Under the pieces are notes generated by a model. The model had not been told where the DNA came from, ran no database searches, and saw only the letters and a list, made by a program, of their open reading frames with translations. Shown piece by piece: positions 44,814-48,134 of a stretch of DNA of 48,134 nucleotides. The DNA comes from Marinobacter sp. ATCH36 (GTDB taxonomy: Bacteria; Pseudomonadota; Gammaproteobacteria; Pseudomonadales; Oleiphilaceae), in assembly GCF_023555055.1 (NCBI RefSeq), contig NZ_JAMJPL010000010.1, forward strand, positions 1 through 48,134. Direction: 5' to 3'. Every line of letters starts with the position of its first letter. Position 1 is the first letter of the stretch. Both the position numbers and the translations under genes were made by a program.

Positions 44814-46220
44814 TTACTCGTCTGCGGCCAGGGCGAGTTGCTGGTAATCCTGGCGGAACAGCTCAAACCGGGCTACTTGCTGGTTGGCGTGCTTTTTGAA
44901 GCGGGCCATTTCTGACTGCGGTACCGGCTTGGCATCCGGCAGTTTCACGGTCCGGGAATTCCTCGGGGACCCATTAACACGGAACTCATAGTGAAGATGG
45001 GGGCCGGTTACCATGCCGGATGAGCCCACGTGGCCGATAGTGTCACCCTGTTTAACGCGTGTTCCGTTTTTTATACCTTTGCCAAGACGGCTCATGTGGG
45101 CATAAAGGGTCGTGATGTTGTCACCATGTTTGAGTATCACGGTGCGCCCATAACCGCCTTTCCAACCTGCAAACTGAACCCGGCCATGGCCGGCTGCCTT
45201 GATCGGTGTTCCCGGAGGCGCCGCGTAGTCTGTGCCTTCGTGCGGGCGAACCACATCCAGAACAGGGTGGCGGCGCTGCAGGTTAAAGGATGAGGAAACC
45301 CGTGCGTTGATGGGGGTTCGCAGGAACGCTTTGCGCATACTGCTGCCATCGGGGCTGTAGTAGTCAGTATCGCCGTTGCTGTCGGTGTACTGCAGTGCAA
45401 TGACGTCCTTGCCCTGGTTAACGAAACGGGCTGAAATAATGTTGCCAGTGTCGAACTTTTCGCCATCCAGGTAGAGTTCCTCGTAAACCACTTCAAACCG
45501 GTCGCCCTTGCGTACGTCGTAGACGAAGTCGATATTCCAGCCGAAGATGCCTGCCATTTCCATGGCCAGCCTGTCGGACATACCGGCGTCCCGGGCAGCT
45601 ACGTAAAGCGAGCCATCAATAATGCCAGAGGCAAACGCTGGTTTTACATCGGGCTCACGGACAACGGTTTCCCCTTTGAATCCATCTTCGGTTTTTTCGA
45701 CACGGAGAGTTTCAAGAAGGTTGCGCTGGAGACTGACCGCTGCAAGGTCGCCGGCATCATCGGTTGCGAAAGAAATGGTTTCACCCGCATAGAGCCGCTG
45801 TAATTTGTCAGCCTCTCCGTCGCCGTGAATAACCGACAGCATGATACCGTCGTTGAAGCCGGCCTTGCCGAAAAGCGACGACAGGGTGTCGCCAGACTTG
45901 ATTTTGTACTCGTGCCATTGCAACTCTGGCTCACTGGTTTCTGCGATGGCGGTCGCCGTATCAAGTGCTTCGGATAATTCGGGTGCTTCCGTGGTGGCTG
46001 TGTCGGTATCTGGAGTCGGCTTTTCATCGTTCTTGGCCTGCTCGGCGGGGCGAGCGCCTGACTCGCTGACTGTGCCCTCTTCAAGATCCAGTGCGTAGGC
46101 CATTCTATTGGCTTCGACGTTGGCACTTGGGCTCATAAGAATGGCGGCGGCTACGACAACACTGGTCGCAGCGGCAATGGTAATGTGGGTCTTGGGAAAC
46201 ATTTTCAGCACGTGTCGCAT
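44814..46220 (-). CDS. M23-family peptidoglycan endopeptidase with LysM/OapA-type domain
   Basis: A 468-residue protein with a signal-anchor (about residues 10-33). An acidic linker leads to a LysM/opacity-associated-like domain (HEYKIKSGDTLSSLFGKAGF, about 105-190), then a catalytic M23 domain with metal ligands in HEGTDYAAPPGTPI and GPHLHYEFRVNG. It resembles MepM and its pseudomonad relatives, which cut cross-links for wall growth. It begins the anmK operon and is divergent from tyrS. The ATG at 46220 is chosen; a Met seven codons on (FPKTHITIA) is possible. Confidence 0.9.
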   Translation of the reverse strand: MRHVLKMFPKTHITIAAATSVVVAAAILMSPSANVEANRMAYALDLEEGTVSESGARPAEQAKNDEKPTPDTDTATTEAPELSEALDTATAIAETSEPELQWHEYKIKSGDTLSSLFGKAGFNDGIMLSVIHGDGEADKLQRLYAGETISFATDDAGDLAAVSLQRNLLETLRVEKTEDGFKGETVVREPDVKPAFASGIIDGSLYVAARDAGMSDRLAMEMAGIFGWNIDFVYDVRKGDRFEVVYEELYLDGEKFDTGNIISARFVNQGKDVIALQYTDSNGDTDYYSPDGSSMRKAFLRTPINARVSSSFNLQRRHPVLDVVRPHEGTDYAAPPGTPIKAAGHGRVQFAGWKGGYGRTVILKHGDNITTLYAHMSRLGKGIKNGTRVKQGDTIGHVGSSGMVTGPHLHYEFRVNGSPRNSRTVKLPDAKPVPQSEMARFKKHANQQVARFELFRQDYQQLALAADE

Positions 46221-46242
46221 CCGTTTTGATCGGCATTCCGGT

Positions 46243-46258
46243 AGGTTGTACTACCTAA
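46243..46258. repeat. Short palindrome before the M23 peptidase gene
   Basis: TAGGT and ACCTA flank TGTACT, 23 bases upstream of the peptidase ATG. It could be an operator, but no regulator can be named. Confidence 0.3.
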
Positions 46259-46368
46259 TTAAAGCTGTTGTTCAAGTATAGTCCAACAGATTACCGTATA
46301 AAATGCACTCAGGACAGCTTCCAACATTAACGTTGCCGGTACGCAGACCGGATTTCCTGGGTCAGGGT

Positions 46369-46377
46369 TGCTATAAT
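46369..46377 (+). promoter_or_regulatory. Extended -10 promoter of tyrS
   Basis: TTGCTATAAT contains a perfect TATAAT (46372-46377) with a TG element one base earlier. A -35 match is poor, as is usual for extended -10 promoters. The leader would be about 135 bases. Confidence 0.6.
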
Positions 46378-46518
46378 CCTTGCCCCTAATACAGTCGGCC
46401 CTGTCTAAAAACTAAGCAGGGATACTCTAACAGGTAGGCCGGTAACGCACAGAGTTCTTTTGTAGTGGTCTGTAACCGTCTTTCCGCCCAAACTATCAGA
46501 TTCGAGGGTGTGTAGTTA

Positions 46519-47721
46519 ATGGCATCTATTGATGAGGCACTGGCCGTAGTCAAGCGCGGCATGGATGAGCTGATTTCAGAAGAAGCGCTGATTGATAAGC
46601 TGCAGGAGGGGCGTCCCCTCAGGATCAAGGCGGGGTTTGACCCGACAGCGCCTGACCTGCACCTGGGACATACCGTGCTGATTAACAAGCTGCGCCAGTT
46701 TCAGGACCTGGGGCACGAAGTCATTTTCCTTATTGGTGACTTTACCGGCATGATCGGCGACCCAACGGGCAAGAGTGCGACCCGGCCACCGTTGACTGAG
46801 TCGCAGGTGGCCGAAAACGCCATCAGTTATAAGGAGCAGGTGTTCAAAATCCTGGATCCAGCGAAGACGCGGGTGGTTTTCAACTCCGATTGGATGAGCA
46901 AGCTCTCCGCTGCCGATATGATTCGCTTGGCTGGGCAATACACGGTCGCGAGAATGCTTGAACGGGACGACTTCACCAAGCGGTACCGCGCCGAGCAGCC
47001 GATTGCCATTCACGAGTTTCTGTACCCTCTTGTTCAGGGATATGATTCCGTGGCTCTTGAGGCAGATGTGGAGCTGGGAGGAACCGATCAGAAGTTCAAT
47101 CTCCTGATGGGTCGCATATTGCAAAGGCATTATGGGCAGTCGCCACAAGTTGTTCTTACAATGCCGATACTCGAAGGGCTCGATGGCGTTCAGAAAATGT
47201 CGAAGTCCCTGGGTAACTACGTGGGCGTTAACGACTCACCGGGTGAGATGTATACCAAGTTGCTCTCGATGCCGGATGATCTGCTATGGCGTTACTTCGA
47301 GTTGTTGAGTTTCCGGCCTCTCGCAGAGGTGGAAGAATTCCACGCTGCTGTAGATAAGGGGGCAAATCCCCAAGACTACAAAAAGTTGCTGGCGGAAGAG
47401 ATTATTAGCCGTTTCCATGACGCCGAGGCGGCTGCAACAGCTCACAAATCCGCCGGCAACCGGGTGGGGCTCGGCGAAATTCCCGAGAATGTGCCCGTGG
47501 TGGAGGTCTCGCTTGCCGGGCGGGATGAGTTGCACATTGTGTCTTTACTTAAGGAATCGAATCTGGCGAGCAACGGAAAGGCGGCAAAGGACGTGTTTGG
47601 CCGTGGAGCTGTTTATATTAACGGTGAGCAGGTAAAGGACGAGCGTATGTTTACTGCCGGTGATGACTGTGTTGTCCAGGCTGGTAAAAAGAAAATTGCG
47701 CGTGTTCTGGTTAAGGATTGA
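46519..47721 (+). CDS. tyrS: Tyrosyl-tRNA synthetase
   Basis: A 400-residue class I synthetase. HIGH is present as HLGH in DPTAPDLHLGHTVLINKLRQF. KMSKS is in VQKMSKSLGNYVG. The carboxyl S4-like RNA-binding domain is intact (GRGAVYINGEQVKDE). The type with GDFTGMIGDPTGKSATRPPL corresponds to the TyrZ subgroup found just before an rRNA operon in Pseudomonas. No ribosome site stronger than GAGGG appears before the ATG. It runs into the rRNA promoter region. Confidence 0.96.
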   Translation: MASIDEALAVVKRGMDELISEEALIDKLQEGRPLRIKAGFDPTAPDLHLGHTVLINKLRQFQDLGHEVIFLIGDFTGMIGDPTGKSATRPPLTESQVAENAISYKEQVFKILDPAKTRVVFNSDWMSKLSAADMIRLAGQYTVARMLERDDFTKRYRAEQPIAIHEFLYPLVQGYDSVALEADVELGGTDQKFNLLMGRILQRHYGQSPQVVLTMPILEGLDGVQKMSKSLGNYVGVNDSPGEMYTKLLSMPDDLLWRYFELLSFRPLAEVEEFHAAVDKGANPQDYKKLLAEEIISRFHDAEAAATAHKSAGNRVGLGEIPENVPVVEVSLAGRDELHIVSLLKESNLASNGKAAKDVFGRGAVYINGEQVKDERMFTAGDDCVVQAGKKKIARVLVKD

Positions 47722-47760
47722 GCGGAATCCAGGCATTTTGAGAAAAAATTCAAAAGCTCG

Positions 47761-47788
47761 TTGACACCTCGAGTGAGCTCTGTAGAAT
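47761..47788 (+). promoter_or_regulatory. rRNA promoter P1
   Basis: TTGACA, a 16-base spacer and TAGAAT, with an A/T-rich stretch (about 47735-47757) directly upstream that could be an UP element. This is a strong sigma70 promoter layout about 300 bases before 16S. Confidence 0.85.
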
Positions 47789-47855
47789 ACGCATCTCTTT
47801 CGAGGGACACGCCGCTGAGGCGGGTCAGAAATTGAAAGGCAACTGTTTGAATTAA

Positions 47856-47885
47856 CTGAAGATTTCAAGTTTTTAAATTCTTCAG
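47856..47885. repeat. Inverted repeat between the two rRNA promoters
   Basis: CTGAAGA (47856-47862) and TCTTCAG (47879-47885) flank an A/T-rich loop just upstream of P2. It may bend or bind a factor such as Fis, or be an UP-like region; this is inference. Confidence 0.45.
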
Positions 47886-47892
47886 AAAGCGG

Positions 47893-47920
47893 TTGACAAG
47901 GCGGTGATTCGATGTAGAAT
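47893..47920 (+). promoter_or_regulatory. rRNA promoter P2
   Basis: TTGACA, a 16-base spacer and TAGAAT, followed by ACGC, the same core and same downstream bases as P1. Its predicted start is near 47927, roughly 160 bases before 16S. Confidence 0.85.
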
Positions 47921-47948
47921 ACGCTACCTTGATCGGGCAAGCCCCGAA

Positions 47949-47960
47949 CGCTCTTTAAAA
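47949..47960 (+). promoter_or_regulatory. boxA-like antitermination site in the rRNA leader
   Basis: CGCTCTTTAAAA closely resembles the rRNA boxA (TGCTCTTTAACA), which recruits Nus factors. The leader also holds short inverted repeats (for example TATTTCG/CGAAATA near 47996-48013) typical of 16S processing stems. Confidence 0.7.
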
Positions 47961-48088
47961 AGTTGACCAAGTAATTCGTGTGGGCGCTGGCCGAGGTATT
48001 TCGGACACGAAATATCAGGACAGTGACTCGTCGAAATTGAGTTTTGTCTTGAGCAAGAATAGAGGATCTTCGGATTCTTGTATGATTT

Positions 48089-48134
48089 AAACTGAAGAGT
48101 TTGATCATGGCTCAGATTGAACGCTGGCGGCAGG
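48089..48134 (+). rRNA. rrs: 16S ribosomal RNA, 5' end (partial)
   Basis: The last 46 bases begin AAACTGAAGAGTTTGATCAT and continue with GGCTCAG, AACGCTGGCGG, the universal 5' end of bacterial 16S rRNA. The gene runs off the window. Confidence 0.97.

Noticed and set aside
47545..48108. A 187-codon minus-strand frame over the tyrS end and rRNA promoters
   Set aside because: It covers two good rRNA promoters and the 16S start, and has no recognisable protein.

Overview
The window looks like chromosomal DNA of a marine gammaproteobacterium close to Marinobacter or Pseudomonas. This rests on protein resemblance and gene order, not on any database search. Several blocks are laid out as I remember them from Pseudomonas: rpsU-dnaG-rpoD with tsaD-plsY-folB-folK-like; dksA-gluQ-cbrX-cbrA-cbrB-[sRNA]-pcnB-folK-panB-panC-pgi; thiD-thiE-hemL; and argC ... 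erpA-anmK-M23 peptidase-tyrS-16S rRNA. No insertion sequence, phage, CRISPR array or plasmid gene was seen, so this is mostly core genome with a few accessory islands.

Layout. 1-4.6 kb (minus): a FadL-like outer-membrane protein followed by a large Ig-like lipoprotein. 4.9-5.75 kb: a TIGR02647-type small protein, a CsaA-like tRNA-binding protein and tRNA-Ile(CAT). 5.8-10 kb (minus): the macromolecular-synthesis operon rpsU-dnaG-rpoD, with a strong terminator after rpsU. 10.2-12.9 kb: tsaD, plsY (minus), folB and a folK paralog. 12.9-18.3 kb (minus): pcnB, folK, panB, panC, pgi. 18.3-24.9 kb (minus): dksA, gluQ, cbrX, cbrA, cbrB. Between cbrB and pcnB lies a 686-bp region without genes that carries all parts of a CrcZ-type regulatory RNA: a sigma54 promoter, a symmetric upstream activator site, several A-rich CA motifs partly in hairpin loops, and a terminator. 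This is the most interesting item in the window.

25-30.4 kb: sfsA, a two-domain kinase-like protein, PBP1B (mrcB) and a TPR lipoprotein. 30.4-35.7 kb is the most accessory-looking stretch: a DUF4382-type lipoprotein, an ECF sigma/anti-sigma pair with a charged secreted protein and a TPR/beta-barrel outer-membrane protein, then a secreted lipase without a visible foldase gene. 35.9-40.9 kb (minus): ClC transporter, hemJ, thiD (no ordinary start codon), thiE, hemL. 41-48.1 kb: argC, a DUF6776-like protein, a bactofilin, erpA, anmK, an M23 peptidase, tyrS, tandem rRNA promoters and the first bases of 16S rRNA.

Working together: CbrA (a transporter-like sensor kinase) and CbrB (a sigma54 activator) probably drive the adjacent sRNA, which in pseudomonads titrates Hfq/Crc to relieve carbon catabolite repression. 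Cell-wall genes (mrcB, anmK, M23 peptidase, bactofilin), translation genes (rpsU, tyrS, tRNA-Ile2, tsaD, gluQ, csaA-like, rRNA) and cofactor genes (folate, pantothenate, thiamine, heme, Fe-S) make up most of the rest.
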